Assembly: GCF_001661965.1 (NCBI RefSeq)
Contig: NZ_LYWZ01000011.1
Span: forward strand, 124,001-188,000
From: Croceicoccus mobilis
GTDB lineage: Bacteria; Pseudomonadota; Alphaproteobacteria; Sphingomonadales; Sphingomonadaceae
Length of the DNA: 64,000 nt
Direction: 5' to 3'
The position numbers and the translations under genes are program-made. Positions 27,195 to 35,943 of the stretch are shown one piece after another. Positions within the stretch are counted from its first letter, which is position 1; every line of letters begins with the position of its first letter. The notes beneath the pieces were generated by a model. It saw only the letters and a program-made list of their open reading frames with translations. It was not told the origin of the DNA and made no database searches.

Positions 27195-27851
27195 ATGATC
27201 ATTGCAATCGACGGCCCCATCGGATCGGGAAAGAAAGGAATCGCGCTCTTTCTGGCGCGCCATTTCAGCCTGCCTCACCTCAGCAGCGGCCTCTTGTATC
27301 GCGCGGTAGCTTTCCAGCTCATGCAGATCGAGGGCGATGCCGACAGCGAAGCGGATGCCCTGGCCGCATGCGACTTTGACCCACTGATGCTGGAAGAGCC
27401 TGAACTTCAAGCCGAATATATCGGCGGACTGGCCAGCCGCATCGCCGTGCACCCGCGCGTGCGCAAGACATTGTTCGAGCGCCAGTGGAGATTTGCCCAT
27501 CGCCCCGGCGGCTGCATCATGGATGGGCGTGACATCGGCACGGCCATCGCGCCAGACGCCGACGCCAAGCTTTTCCTCGCCGCCGATTTCGACGCGCGGC
27601 TGCGGCGCATCAACCGGCGCTATCGCATGCGCGAGGATCCGCTCAGCATCAAGGAGGTGGCCATCGACATCAGCCTGCGCGACGATCGCGACACCATGCG
27701 CGAGGCATCGCCGCTGCGGCAGGCTGTCGACGCCGTGCTGCTCGACACGTCCCACCTGGATGACGAGGAAGCCAATCAGGCCGCTTTGCGCATCGTCGAG
27801 GGGCTGCTGGCATGGCCCCCACCCCGGCAGGGGCTGGAGGTTGGCGCCTGA
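27195..27851 (+). CDS. Divergent cytidylate kinase-like protein (second cmk paralogue)
   Basis: This 218-residue P-loop kinase is clearly homologous to the canonical cmk product at 44009-44650 and shares SGLLYRAV, ASRIAVHPRVR, DGRDIGT and the final helix pattern. Several functional positions differ. The P-loop reads GPIGSGKKGIA where Cmk has SGKGTIA, so the Walker A Thr is Gly. The LDTG substrate motif is LSSG. The Arg cluster RDERDRNR has become RDDRDTMR. It may bind a different nucleotide, have lost catalysis or be regulatory. The ATG at 27195 follows AGGAGCGGTGGTGAC and starts at the P-loop strand exactly as kinases do. It is monocistronic and converges on the CBS gene. Confidence 0.82.
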   Translation: MIIAIDGPIGSGKKGIALFLARHFSLPHLSSGLLYRAVAFQLMQIEGDADSEADALAACDFDPLMLEEPELQAEYIGGLASRIAVHPRVRKTLFERQWRFAHRPGGCIMDGRDIGTAIAPDADAKLFLAADFDARLRRINRRYRMREDPLSIKEVAIDISLRDDRDTMREASPLRQAVDAVLLDTSHLDDEEANQAALRIVEGLLAWPPPRQGLEVGA

Positions 27852-27866
27852 CCGTGCCGGTCAGGC
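27846..27866. terminator. Hairpin between convergent cmk paralogue and CBS gene
   Basis: A perfect 9-bp stem GCCTGACCG-TGC-CGGTCAGGC overlaps the kinase stop codon and sits in the 27-base gap between convergent genes. There is no clear T-run, so it may be a weak bidirectional terminator. Confidence 0.4.
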
Positions 27867-27878
27867 GGCCCTTGGCGT

Positions 27879-28316
27879 TTAGGCAGCATTGCCCGAAATG
27901 TAATTGGAAAGCTGCTCAATGGTGAATTCGCGATCGGCGATGGTGCTTTTGACAAGGTCGCCGATCGAAAGCACGCCGAGCAGGCGATCCCCGTCCATCA
28001 CCAACAGGTGCCGAACCTTGCAACGCGTCATCAGGGCCATGCATTCGTCAATGTCCTGATCGGGACGGACATGGATAAACCCCTCGCGCATCGCGTCGCG
28101 GACTGGCGTTTCTGGAGAGGAACGTCCCTTCAGGAAAACATTGCGGGCATAGTGTCGTTCGGTGAACAGGCCGATCGGCTTGCTGTCCTCCATAACGATC
28201 AGCGCGCCAATGTCGTGCTGCGCCATCCGTTTCAGCGCCTCCAGCACCATCTCGCCAGCCGAGATGGACCAGATTTCGTTGCCTTTGTTCGTGATGATTT
28301 CGAGTGCGCTTGTCAT
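27879..28316 (-). CDS. Tandem CBS-domain protein
   Basis: This stand-alone Bateman module of 145 residues consists of two CBS domains. The first is recognised by IWSISAGEMVLEALKRM and GLFTERHYARNVFL, and the second by VRPDQDIDECMALMTRCKVRHLLV and LGVLSIGDLVK. Such modules bind adenosine nucleotides and regulate partner proteins. I chose the ATG at 28316, as the in-frame TTG at 28322 adds only two residues. It is downstream of the Kef-like antiporter gene on the same strand with an 83-base gap, so a joint transcript is possible and the antiporter is a candidate partner, though this is inference. Confidence 0.88.
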   Translation of the reverse strand: MTSALEIITNKGNEIWSISAGEMVLEALKRMAQHDIGALIVMEDSKPIGLFTERHYARNVFLKGRSSPETPVRDAMREGFIHVRPDQDIDECMALMTRCKVRHLLVMDGDRLLGVLSIGDLVKSTIADREFTIEQLSNYISGNAA

Positions 28317-28399
28317 GGCCAATGCCCGGCATCCCAGATGCCACTAACGCGACCCTTACCTTGAATAACGAGTTTAGCCGCCGACAGTTCCCGAAAAAT

Positions 28400-30106
28400 T
28401 CATGCGCTGCTCGAACGCTCCTTCTCGATAATCGATCGCGCGAGCTCGTCCGGAAAGCCGCTGGCCTGCAGAACTGCCTCGGTCAGTTGCAGTCCGGTCT
28501 CCGTGGTTTCCGGGATGGCAAGTTCTGCCCCCTTGTTCCTTAAAGCTCGCGCATGGGCCGGATCGCGCGCCCGGGCGAGGATGGGTAGATGCGGGTGAAA
28601 GCGATGAAGATCCTCTACCACTGCGGCTGCGCCGTCGCGTTCATCCATGGTGGAAATGAACGCGATCGCCTTTTCGATGCCGATCTGGTGCAGGAACCGA
28701 TCGTTATTGGCATTGCCGAAATGGATGGGGATGCCCGCATTGCGGTGGCGCATCACCAGATCGGGATCGCAATCAATGGCGAGATAGGGGATCTGCTGGT
28801 CTTCGAGAATGCGTCCGATGGCGCGGCCCACCCGGCCAAAGCCCCCGATGATGACCCGGCCCTCGGCGGTCTCGCCATCGCTGCCGGTTGCGCTGCCCGC
28901 TTCCCGTACCGACAAGATGCGGGCGACACGCCTGCCGATGACCGCCAGAAGCGGCGCCGCAAACATGCTGACCACCACGACCGGAATGACGAAATAGGCG
29001 ATCGACATCGGGATGACCGCCGCGACCGTTGCCGCCGACACCGCGATCAGGGCGAATTCCCCGCCCTCCCCCAGCAGGATCGCGGTTTCGGCAGAAACCG
29101 CGCGCGAATGTCGGAACAAACGCGCCAGGATGAACAGGACGGCGGCCTTGAACACGATCAGTGCGAGAGCGGCCAGCAGGATCAGGCCGATGTCATCCCA
29201 GATCGAAACCACGTCAAGCCGCATGCCGACCGATATGAAGAATAGCGCGAGCAAGAGCCCCTTGAACGGCTCGATGTCATTATGGACCTGATGGCGATAT
29301 TCGGTCGCGGCAAAAAGCAGACCGGCCAGAAATGCGCCCAGTGCCATTGAAAGCCCTGCGAGCGCGGTAAGTGCCGAGGTTCCGATTATCAGCAGCAGGA
29401 CGCAGGCCATGAACAGTTCCTGGCTCCCGCTTCCGCCGACAAAGCGCAGCAGGGGGCGTACGAGAAACCGTCCGGCGAGGAAAATGGCGAGGATGACACC
29501 GGCGGCCTCCGCCAATGCCAGCATCGCTTCGGCAAAAGCTGCATCAGACCGGCCGGAAAACAGGCCTATCAGGAACAGGATCGGCACGACTGCCAGATCC
29601 TGCATCAGCAATACGCTGAAAGACACCTTGCCGGCAGAGGAGCTGAGCCGCAATTGCTCCGACAACAGCTGCATGACGATCGCGGTGGAAGAGAGCGCAA
29701 GGCACAGGCCCAGCAGGATCGCACTCTCGGCATTGCCCCCCAGCCAGAGCACGGCAGCGCCGATCCCGAAAGCGCTGACCATGATCTGCGAGAGCCCAAG
29801 CCCGAAAACGTCGCGCCGCATCGACCAGATACGCTGAAATGACATTTCCAGCCCGATGCTGAAGAGGAGGAAAATCACCCCCAATTCGCCAATCGCCTCG
29901 ACCCCCTCGATATCAGTGATGACGACAAGGCTGAGACCCGGCAACTGCGATGTGAGCCGTCCGAGGCCATAGGGCCCCACGAGAAAGCCGATGCAAAGAA
30001 AACCGAGCACCGGGCTGATCCGCATCTTGCGCGCAACCGGCATGATCAATCCGGCTGCGGCAAGGAAGATCAGGATCTCGCGCAGATAGGGGATGGTGGC
30101 ATGCAC
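28400..30106 (-). CDS. CPA2 cation:proton antiporter with RCK domain (KefB/KefC-like)
   Basis: This inner-membrane protein has 568 residues. About 12-13 transmembrane helices cover residues 1-390, with the CPA2 pattern GFLCIGFLVGPYGLG near the start and LGLCLALSSTAIVMQLL later. A cytosolic RCK_N/TrkA-N Rossmann domain then follows (VIIGGFGRVGRAIGRIL with GxGxxG near residue 415, acidic tip AIDCDPD). It probably exports K+ in exchange for H+; a glutathione-gating role as in E. coli Kef cannot be assumed. I chose the GTG at 30106, which has GGAG six bases upstream; a GTG at 30124 would add six residues. A CBS-pair gene lies downstream. Confidence 0.9.
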   Translation of the reverse strand: MHATIPYLREILIFLAAAGLIMPVARKMRISPVLGFLCIGFLVGPYGLGRLTSQLPGLSLVVITDIEGVEAIGELGVIFLLFSIGLEMSFQRIWSMRRDVFGLGLSQIMVSAFGIGAAVLWLGGNAESAILLGLCLALSSTAIVMQLLSEQLRLSSSAGKVSFSVLLMQDLAVVPILFLIGLFSGRSDAAFAEAMLALAEAAGVILAIFLAGRFLVRPLLRFVGGSGSQELFMACVLLLIIGTSALTALAGLSMALGAFLAGLLFAATEYRHQVHNDIEPFKGLLLALFFISVGMRLDVVSIWDDIGLILLAALALIVFKAAVLFILARLFRHSRAVSAETAILLGEGGEFALIAVSAATVAAVIPMSIAYFVIPVVVVSMFAAPLLAVIGRRVARILSVREAGSATGSDGETAEGRVIIGGFGRVGRAIGRILEDQQIPYLAIDCDPDLVMRHRNAGIPIHFGNANNDRFLHQIGIEKAIAFISTMDERDGAAAVVEDLHRFHPHLPILARARDPAHARALRNKGAELAIPETTETGLQLTEAVLQASGFPDELARSIIEKERSSSA

Positions 30107-30392
30107 CGCTTTCTCCGTGGCCACGTGCGTCAGGGCAGTTTACGCGATTGCCGTCGACTGGGAAATGGGGCGAGGCCTGCCCTCATCAGGCGAATAGAGT
30201 CGCGCTCCCGACTGTAGCACGCCAATCCGATGCCCGCCGGGATCGCCCCCCGCTTCAGAGATTGAGGCCAGGGCTCACACCTGACCGGGACAGAGAATTT
30301 ATACAGATTGCCGGTACGGTCTGTCGGCACACAGGGGCTGGCTGGGACGTAAACGCCCGAAACCCGCAGAAAACCCTGCCTGAAGACTGTGC

Positions 30393-30467
30393 TGGCTGGG
30401 GCGGCAGGATTCGAACCTGCGCATGCCGGTACCAAAAACCGGTGCCTTACCGCTTGGCTACGCCCCA
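30393..30467 (-). tRNA. tRNA-Gln (anticodon UUG)
   Basis: Read on the minus strand, the acceptor arm TGGGGCG pairs with CGCCCCA, the D-arm contains AGCCAAGCGGTAAGGC, the anticodon stem-loop carries TTTTTGG with anticodon TTG, and the T-arm is CAGGTTCGAATCCTG. The 3' CCA is encoded. The initial U1-A72 pair is typical of bacterial tRNA-Gln. It lies in the 490-base stretch between the antiporter and topoisomerase genes, the remainder of which shows nothing further that I can support. Confidence 0.96.
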
Positions 30468-30595
30468 GCAGAGCAACGCGATGGGTTGCAGGGGCCGCCA
30501 TATAAACCCTTTGACCGCTTTGAAAAGGCCTCCGGGCGTGAAAAGCACAACTGCTGTGGAACCCCTCGCCCCACATCAACGTTCCAACGGCCATA

Positions 30596-31648
30596 ATGGC
30601 AAGTAGAACACAACCATCTCAGGGACATGCCGGGGGAAATGCCGGGCTTGCCAAGCTTATCTTCGTCGATGACGACCTGCCGGGAATTTCTCGCCGTCGC
30701 TGCGGACGCGGATGGGCCTATTACGATGCCAAAGGCGATCGCATCGAGGACCGGGACGAGATCGACCGACTGAACGCCATCGCCCTGCCCCCCGCCTATA
30801 CCGACGGCTGGTTCTGCCCGGCTCCCAATGGCCACATTCTGGCAACCGGGATCGATGCACGCGGCCGAAAGCAATATCGTTATCACCCCGATTTCCGCAG
30901 TCACCAGGACGGAGAGAAATTCGACCGCTGCCTCGCCTTTGGCAAGGCGCTGCCGCTGGTCAGGAAGCGTGTCGCCGACGATCTTGCGACGCAGGGGCTT
31001 ACACGCGAACGCGCGGTGGCCAGCGTCGTTCGCCTGCTCGACCTCGGTCGGTTGCGGGTCGGGAACGAGGCTTATGCCAAGCGCAATCGGAGCTTTGGCG
31101 CCACGACTCTTCGCAATCGCCATGCCGAGGTAAAAGGCAAGCGTCTCGTCCTGCACTTCAAGGGAAAGTCGGGACAGGAGCGCGAAGTGACGCTGACCGA
31201 CCGCAGCCTTGCCCAAGTGGTCGAGGAAATGCACGAACTGCCCGGGCAGCACCTGTTTGGCTATGTCGATGACGACGGCAACGCCCATAAGGTCTGTTCA
31301 AGCGACGTGAACGAATATCTGCGCGAAGCCATGGGCGACGATTTCTCGGCCAAGGATTTCCGGACCTTTCATGGCAGCGTGCTCGCCTTTGGCGCCTTGG
31401 CGGGCGCGACCGGGCGGGTCCCGATCAAAACCCTGCTCGAAGAAGTGTCGACAAGGCTGGGTAACACCCCTGCGGTCACCCGTAAGGCCTATATCCATCC
31501 CGCCGTGATCGCTCTTGTCGACAGGCAGCAGCGATGGCGCGCGGCGTTGAAGCTGCCGCGCAAGACCCGCTGGCAGACCCGCGAGGAACGCGCGCTGATC
31601 GCGTTGCTGGAAGAAAGCCCCAGCGCCGCCGAATTGCTGGCAGCCTGA
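30596..31648 (+). CDS. DNA topoisomerase IB (poxvirus/bacterial type)
   Basis: This type IB topoisomerase of 350 residues relaxes supercoils through a 3'-phosphotyrosyl intermediate. The N-terminal domain contains GRGWAYYDAKGDRI and LPPAYTDGWFCPAPNGHILA. The catalytic domain has RVGNEAYAKRNRSFGATTLR around the first catalytic Arg, FKGKSGQ with the catalytic Lys, FRTFHGSV near the second Arg, and the nucleophilic tyrosine in TRKAYIHP near residue 301. The length matches bacterial TopIB proteins. The ATG at 30596 is the first of the frame. The gene is scattered among bacteria and typically acquired horizontally, but codon use here looks native. Confidence 0.92.
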   Translation: MASRTQPSQGHAGGNAGLAKLIFVDDDLPGISRRRCGRGWAYYDAKGDRIEDRDEIDRLNAIALPPAYTDGWFCPAPNGHILATGIDARGRKQYRYHPDFRSHQDGEKFDRCLAFGKALPLVRKRVADDLATQGLTRERAVASVVRLLDLGRLRVGNEAYAKRNRSFGATTLRNRHAEVKGKRLVLHFKGKSGQEREVTLTDRSLAQVVEEMHELPGQHLFGYVDDDGNAHKVCSSDVNEYLREAMGDDFSAKDFRTFHGSVLAFGALAGATGRVPIKTLLEEVSTRLGNTPAVTRKAYIHPAVIALVDRQQRWRAALKLPRKTRWQTREERALIALLEESPSAAELLAA

Positions 31649-31726
31649 ACGCGGTCGGGCCTGAAGCAGACTTCATCCGGAATGGTCGGAATTGGGATTC
31701 CGGCGGATTTATCTTTAATTTGAAGA

Positions 31727-32278
31727 ATGCTATCTGACCGACACCTAATGATCGCCGCCTATTTCTCCCTTTTCGGTTTTGCCATCGCCGTAGCCCTGAT
31801 CGTGCGGGGTGAAAGGCGGCATCGCGCCATGCGACAGGGCCTCGGCGGATATGACTGCCTGCAACCGGGCATGATCGGCCGCTTCGTTCTATCCGTCATG
31901 TGCATCGTTACGGCGACCATGGCGGGCTTTCTGCTGGCAGGCGGCTGGGGGCAGGACGGCGCGTTCATCCGCAACCTTGGCGCCCTTATCACGGCATTGG
32001 CCTGCGCCATCTGGGCGCATGATTTTCATGACCAGCTTTATGAACGCGTCGTCGCATGGTCCATGGACGCCATCGTACTGCGCGATGCCGGCGGTGAGGC
32101 GCGCGTCGATATGTCCGACCTTGTGGCGATACGCGCACCGGCGCTGTCGACCAGCGTGACCCTGTCGTTCAGCGGTGATCGGGAGCTTGAGTTCGAGCGT
32201 TACCTTGCCAATTCGGGCGACCTGCTCTCACTCGCGAACCGCCGTCACCCCGAACCATCACTGCGGGGCGAAGGGTAA
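31727..32278 (+). CDS. Hypothetical membrane protein (183 aa)
   Basis: I do not recognise a family. There are three hydrophobic segments, at about residues 10-26 (AYFSLFGFAIAVALIV), 52-72 (VLSVMCIVTATMAGFLLAGG) and 82-96 (LGALITALACAIWAH), followed by a soluble domain of about 85 residues. The N-terminal Met at 31727 or the Met at 31748 could start it; the latter would begin directly at the first helix. The gene is 78 bases downstream of topoisomerase IB on the same strand and convergent with ilvE. The last residues and the start of the spacer contain an inverted repeat GCGGGGCG/CGCCCCGC (32263-32297) that could end both transcripts. Confidence 0.65.
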   Translation: MLSDRHLMIAAYFSLFGFAIAVALIVRGERRHRAMRQGLGGYDCLQPGMIGRFVLSVMCIVTATMAGFLLAGGWGQDGAFIRNLGALITALACAIWAHDFHDQLYERVVAWSMDAIVLRDAGGEARVDMSDLVAIRAPALSTSVTLSFSGDRELEFERYLANSGDLLSLANRRHPEPSLRGEG

Positions 32279-32315
32279 TACGCTGACAGCGCCCCGCCCT
32301 GCCTTGTGCGCGCGG

Positions 32316-33419
32316 CTAGCCCAGCTTCTTCACCCAGCCATGGCTATCGGCCACCAGCCCGCGCTGAATGCCCGTCAGGCGGTCCTTCATCTTCTGCGTG
32401 AGTTGGCCGGGGCCGCCGGTGCCGATCGTGAATTCGCCATCATGGCCCGAAACCCTGCCGACCGCGGTGACGACCGCTGCCGTACCGCAGGCGAAGGTCT
32501 CGACCAATTTCCCGGTCGTCGCATCCTCGCGCCACTGTTCAAGGCTGTAGCGGCCTTCCTCGACCGTCAGCCCCTCTTCACGCAGCAGGGTGATGAGCGA
32601 GTTGCGCGTGATGCCCGGCAGGATCGTGCCGGTCAGCGCGGGCGTCAGCACGCGCCCGTCATCAAAGACGAAGAACAGGTTCATGCCGCCCAGCTCCTCG
32701 ATCCATTTCCGCTCTGCCGCGTCGAGAAAGACCACCTGGTCATGCCCGCGCTCGATCGCTTCGGCCTGGGGGACAAGGCTGGCGGCGTAATTGCCCCCGC
32801 ATTTGGCAGCGCCGGTACCGCCGGGGGCTGCACGAGTATAATCGCTCGACACCCAGATCGAGACGGCGGGCGCGCCCGACTTGAAGTAATTGCCCGCAGG
32901 GCTGGCGATCACGAGGAACTTGTAACGCTTGGCCGGACGCACGCCGAGGAAAGCCTCTGACGCGAACATGAAGGGGCGCAGATAGAGCGAGGAGCCCTCC
33001 TCCTCCGGGATCCAGCCATTGTCCTTTTCGACCAGCAGGCGGATCGCTTCCAGGAACATCTCCTCAGGCAATTCGGGCATCGCCATGCGGCGGGCGGAAT
33101 CGTTGAACCGCTTCGCATTCGCCTCGGGGCGGAACAGCGCGGCGGTGCCGTCGGGGTGGCGATAGGCCTTGAGACCTTCGAATATTTCCTGCGCGTAATG
33201 CAGGACCGCAGCGGCGGGATCGAGCTGGATCGGATGGCGCGGGCCAATGACGCCATTGTGCCATCCGCGCGTGTCGCTCCATTCGATGGATACCATGTGG
33301 TCGGTGAACTGCGTGCCGAAGCCCGGCGTCAGCAGCACCTGCGTGCGCTGATCGATAGGCATGGGTGCAGGATGTTCCATGGTCTGGAAATTCATCTGCG
33401 CGGCGGCTTCACTCGCCAT
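32316..33419 (-). CDS. ilvE: Branched-chain amino acid aminotransferase
   Basis: This PLP-dependent class IV aminotransferase of 367 residues interconverts Leu, Ile and Val with their 2-oxo acids. The long form of about 360 residues resembles the mitochondrial/actinobacterial BCAT subgroup. The PLP lysine lies in GTGAAKCGGNYA near residue 208. Other landmarks are HYAQEIFEGLKAYRHPDG and the phosphate-binding segment TAAVVTAVGRV near the end. CAGGTGAATT directly before the ATG at 33419 is a convincing ribosome-binding site. An AT-rich palindrome lies 115 bases upstream and may be regulatory. The gene sits beside a peptidase and an amino-acid permease on the same strand. Confidence 0.94.
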   Translation of the reverse strand: MASEAAAQMNFQTMEHPAPMPIDQRTQVLLTPGFGTQFTDHMVSIEWSDTRGWHNGVIGPRHPIQLDPAAAVLHYAQEIFEGLKAYRHPDGTAALFRPEANAKRFNDSARRMAMPELPEEMFLEAIRLLVEKDNGWIPEEEGSSLYLRPFMFASEAFLGVRPAKRYKFLVIASPAGNYFKSGAPAVSIWVSSDYTRAAPGGTGAAKCGGNYAASLVPQAEAIERGHDQVVFLDAAERKWIEELGGMNLFFVFDDGRVLTPALTGTILPGITRNSLITLLREEGLTVEEGRYSLEQWREDATTGKLVETFACGTAAVVTAVGRVSGHDGEFTIGTGGPGQLTQKMKDRLTGIQRGLVADSHGWVKKLG

Positions 33420-33534
33420 AATTCACCTGATTCCTGTCTTAAATTGCGGACGCAGCCGGTTAGGCCCACGCGCGGGCTCTGGCAAGCCCGCGCGTAAGCA
33501 ACGAAGAAATATTAATTCACCCAACTGTTTTTGC

Positions 33535-33552
33535 GCGCAATTTAAATTGCGC
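33535..33552. promoter_or_regulatory. 18-bp perfect palindrome upstream of ilvE
   Basis: GCGCAATTT followed by AAATTGCGC is a perfect dyad in the 142-base gap between the S9 peptidase stop and the ilvE start. A second copy of TTAAATTGCG, one half with flank, occurs at 33439-33448, closer to ilvE. It could bind a dimeric regulator such as an Lrp-type protein (inference). There is no T-run on the side needed for a terminator of the peptidase gene. Confidence 0.4.
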
Positions 33553-33561
33553 AATCTTGTA

Positions 33562-35847
33562 TCAGCGACCGCCCGGCGGAACTCCGTTCTGTTCAAGGAA
33601 TCGCAGGATCGTGCCCAGCACGTGCTGAGTGATGACCGGCCCGCCGACCGCGTGGCCGAAACCGGGATAAAGCATCATCTCGAACGACACGTTCTCTTCC
33701 TGCATGGCGGCAACCATGGCAGTGGTGTTGTCCATCACCACATTGTCGTCACTCATGCCGTGGGTGATCAGCAGCGGGTCGCTGATCTTGCCCGCGTCCT
33801 CTATCGTGTTCGAGGCCTTGTAAGCCTCGGGCACCTTACGCGGATCGCCCATATAGCGTTCGGTGTAATTGGTGTCGTACATTTCCCACTTGGTGACAGA
33901 GCTGGCCGCGATGCCCGCGGCGTAAAAGCCGGGATCGGCCTCCAGCATCTTCAAGGTCATGTAACCGCCATAGCTGCCGCCATAGATCGCGATCCGGTCA
34001 GGATCGACGAAGGCCAGCGACTTGAGGAAGGTGCCGCCGGTCTTCTGGTCGGCAACCTCCACCGTGCCCATGGCTTCGCGGATCTGCTTTTCGAATTCGA
34101 CGCCGCGATTGTTCGAGCCGCGATTGTCGATCTCGAAATAGATATAGCCCTTGTCGACCCAGAACTGCTCGGCAGAGCTGGCCCATGCCTTGGTCACGTC
34201 CTGCGCGTGCGGGCCGCCATAGTGATGGAACATGACCGGGTATTTCTTGCCCTCCTCCATCGGGGGCACCAGCATCTTCCAATAGAGCGTCGACCCATCC
34301 TCGGCCTTGAGCGTGCCGAAATGCGCGGCCGCGTGGCTGGCGGCATAGGGCGCATAGGGGTGGGCCGCGTCGATCTTGTTTTCCAGCAGCCAGGTGATGG
34401 GCTTGCCCTGATTATCGGCCAGGAAATATTGCGTGGGCTGGTTGGTGTTGGACCGCGCCACGACCATCGTGCGCGCCTCGCCGTCCATGGAAACGCCATA
34501 GTTCCAGCCCAGCTCGCTCAGGCGGTCGGGCTTGCCCTTGTTCGCATAGTCGAGCTTGTAGAGCTGGTTCTGGAGCGGGCCGTCCATGCGCCCTTCGAAC
34601 CAGAGCGTGCCCGCCTTTTCATCCACGCCGACAAGATCGGTGACGACCCAGTCGCCCTTGGTCAGCTGGGTCATCTTGCCATTGGCAAAGCGGTAGAGAT
34701 GGCCAAAACCGCTACGCTCCGACCACCAGATGACCGAACCGTCCTTGAGGAACTTGTAATTGGAGGTCCGGTTGATCCAGTGCCCTTCCGCCGCCTTTTC
34801 GCTGAAGATCACCTCGCTCTTGCCAGTGGCAGGGTCGATCTTGAGCATGTCCTGCGTGTCCTGCGCGCGGTTCACGCGCTGGAGGTAAAGCACGCCGCCC
34901 GGTGCCCAGTCGACGCGGGTGACATAGATGTCGGGATCGGTGCCGATGTCGACCTTTACAAGATCGCTGCCATCGGGATCCATGACATACAGGTCGATCA
35001 GCACATTGGGCGTGCCCGCGGCCGGGTAACGCTGATCATAGGTGCGCGTGCTGCCAGCGCCGATCGAAGTGCGGGTGACGATATTCACCGGCGCCTCGTC
35101 ATAGCGCAGCACCGCGATGCGGCTGCCATCCGGGCTCCACTTGTAACCGTAGTCGCGGTCCATTTCCTCTTGCGCGACGAATTCGGCCTCGCCCCAGTGG
35201 ACGGTGTCGCTTGTTTCCTCTGGCGTTACGGCGACCGGTTCGCCGCCGATCGGCGCGACATAAAGGCGGCCTTCGCGCACGAAGGAGACGTGCTTGCTGT
35301 CGGGCGAAATGACGGGGTTGAGTTCCCCCTCCTCGCTATCGGTCAGGCGGGTGACGGTGCCATCGAGCTTGGCCAGAAACAGATCGCCATCAAGCGGCAC
35401 GAGGATGGATTTCGCATCGTCGGCCCAGCTGTACGAGACGATCCCCTTCAGCGATCCGATGCGCCCACGTTCGCGCTGCATCTTTTCGGCTTCGGACAAT
35501 TCGCGGCCTGTGCCGAATTTTTCGGAATCGACCAGCATCGACCATTCGCCGCTTTCGCGATCATAGGCCCACAGATCGTAGCGATACCGATCATCGTCGC
35601 GCGGGCGCAGCAGCGTGAGGTAGCGGCCGTCGGGTGACAGGCGCATCGAACGCGGCGACGCACCGTTCAGCGACGGGCTGCCCGCGATACGCTCCAGCGT
35701 CAGCTCCTTTTGCGGGACATCGGGCACCGGCATCGGCGCTTCGGCGGTACCGGGAATCTTGTAATCTTGCGCCATGGCAGGGCTCACCAGACTAGCCCCG
35801 AGGGCGATTGCAGAAACGATGGGAAATGCATTCTTGAAACCGAGCAT
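33562..35847 (-). CDS. S9 family peptidase (dipeptidyl-peptidase IV-like), exported
   Basis: This prolyl-oligopeptidase family serine peptidase has 761 residues. A signal peptide (IVSAIALGASLVSPAMAQ) ends near residue 26, so it is periplasmic or surface-located. An eight-bladed propeller (DPP IV N-terminal domain) occupies the first roughly 480 residues. The alpha/beta-hydrolase domain has the nucleophile Ser in YGGSYGGYM, Asp in HGMSDDNVV and His in YPGFGHAVG. It probably removes Xaa-Pro or related dipeptides from peptides. I chose the ATG at 35847 for the signal peptide; the frame is open to 35934. An amino-acid permease gene lies upstream on the same strand. Confidence 0.92.
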   Translation of the reverse strand: MLGFKNAFPIVSAIALGASLVSPAMAQDYKIPGTAEAPMPVPDVPQKELTLERIAGSPSLNGASPRSMRLSPDGRYLTLLRPRDDDRYRYDLWAYDRESGEWSMLVDSEKFGTGRELSEAEKMQRERGRIGSLKGIVSYSWADDAKSILVPLDGDLFLAKLDGTVTRLTDSEEGELNPVISPDSKHVSFVREGRLYVAPIGGEPVAVTPEETSDTVHWGEAEFVAQEEMDRDYGYKWSPDGSRIAVLRYDEAPVNIVTRTSIGAGSTRTYDQRYPAAGTPNVLIDLYVMDPDGSDLVKVDIGTDPDIYVTRVDWAPGGVLYLQRVNRAQDTQDMLKIDPATGKSEVIFSEKAAEGHWINRTSNYKFLKDGSVIWWSERSGFGHLYRFANGKMTQLTKGDWVVTDLVGVDEKAGTLWFEGRMDGPLQNQLYKLDYANKGKPDRLSELGWNYGVSMDGEARTMVVARSNTNQPTQYFLADNQGKPITWLLENKIDAAHPYAPYAASHAAAHFGTLKAEDGSTLYWKMLVPPMEEGKKYPVMFHHYGGPHAQDVTKAWASSAEQFWVDKGYIYFEIDNRGSNNRGVEFEKQIREAMGTVEVADQKTGGTFLKSLAFVDPDRIAIYGGSYGGYMTLKMLEADPGFYAAGIAASSVTKWEMYDTNYTERYMGDPRKVPEAYKASNTIEDAGKISDPLLITHGMSDDNVVMDNTTAMVAAMQEENVSFEMMLYPGFGHAVGGPVITQHVLGTILRFLEQNGVPPGGR

Positions 35848-35943
35848 GTGGGGGAAACCGTGTACTTGCTTGAGGGATTGGCGCTTTCTTGACGCGATTG
35901 GTACCAATTGCAACCATAGTTCGTCTATCGACATACGCCATGA

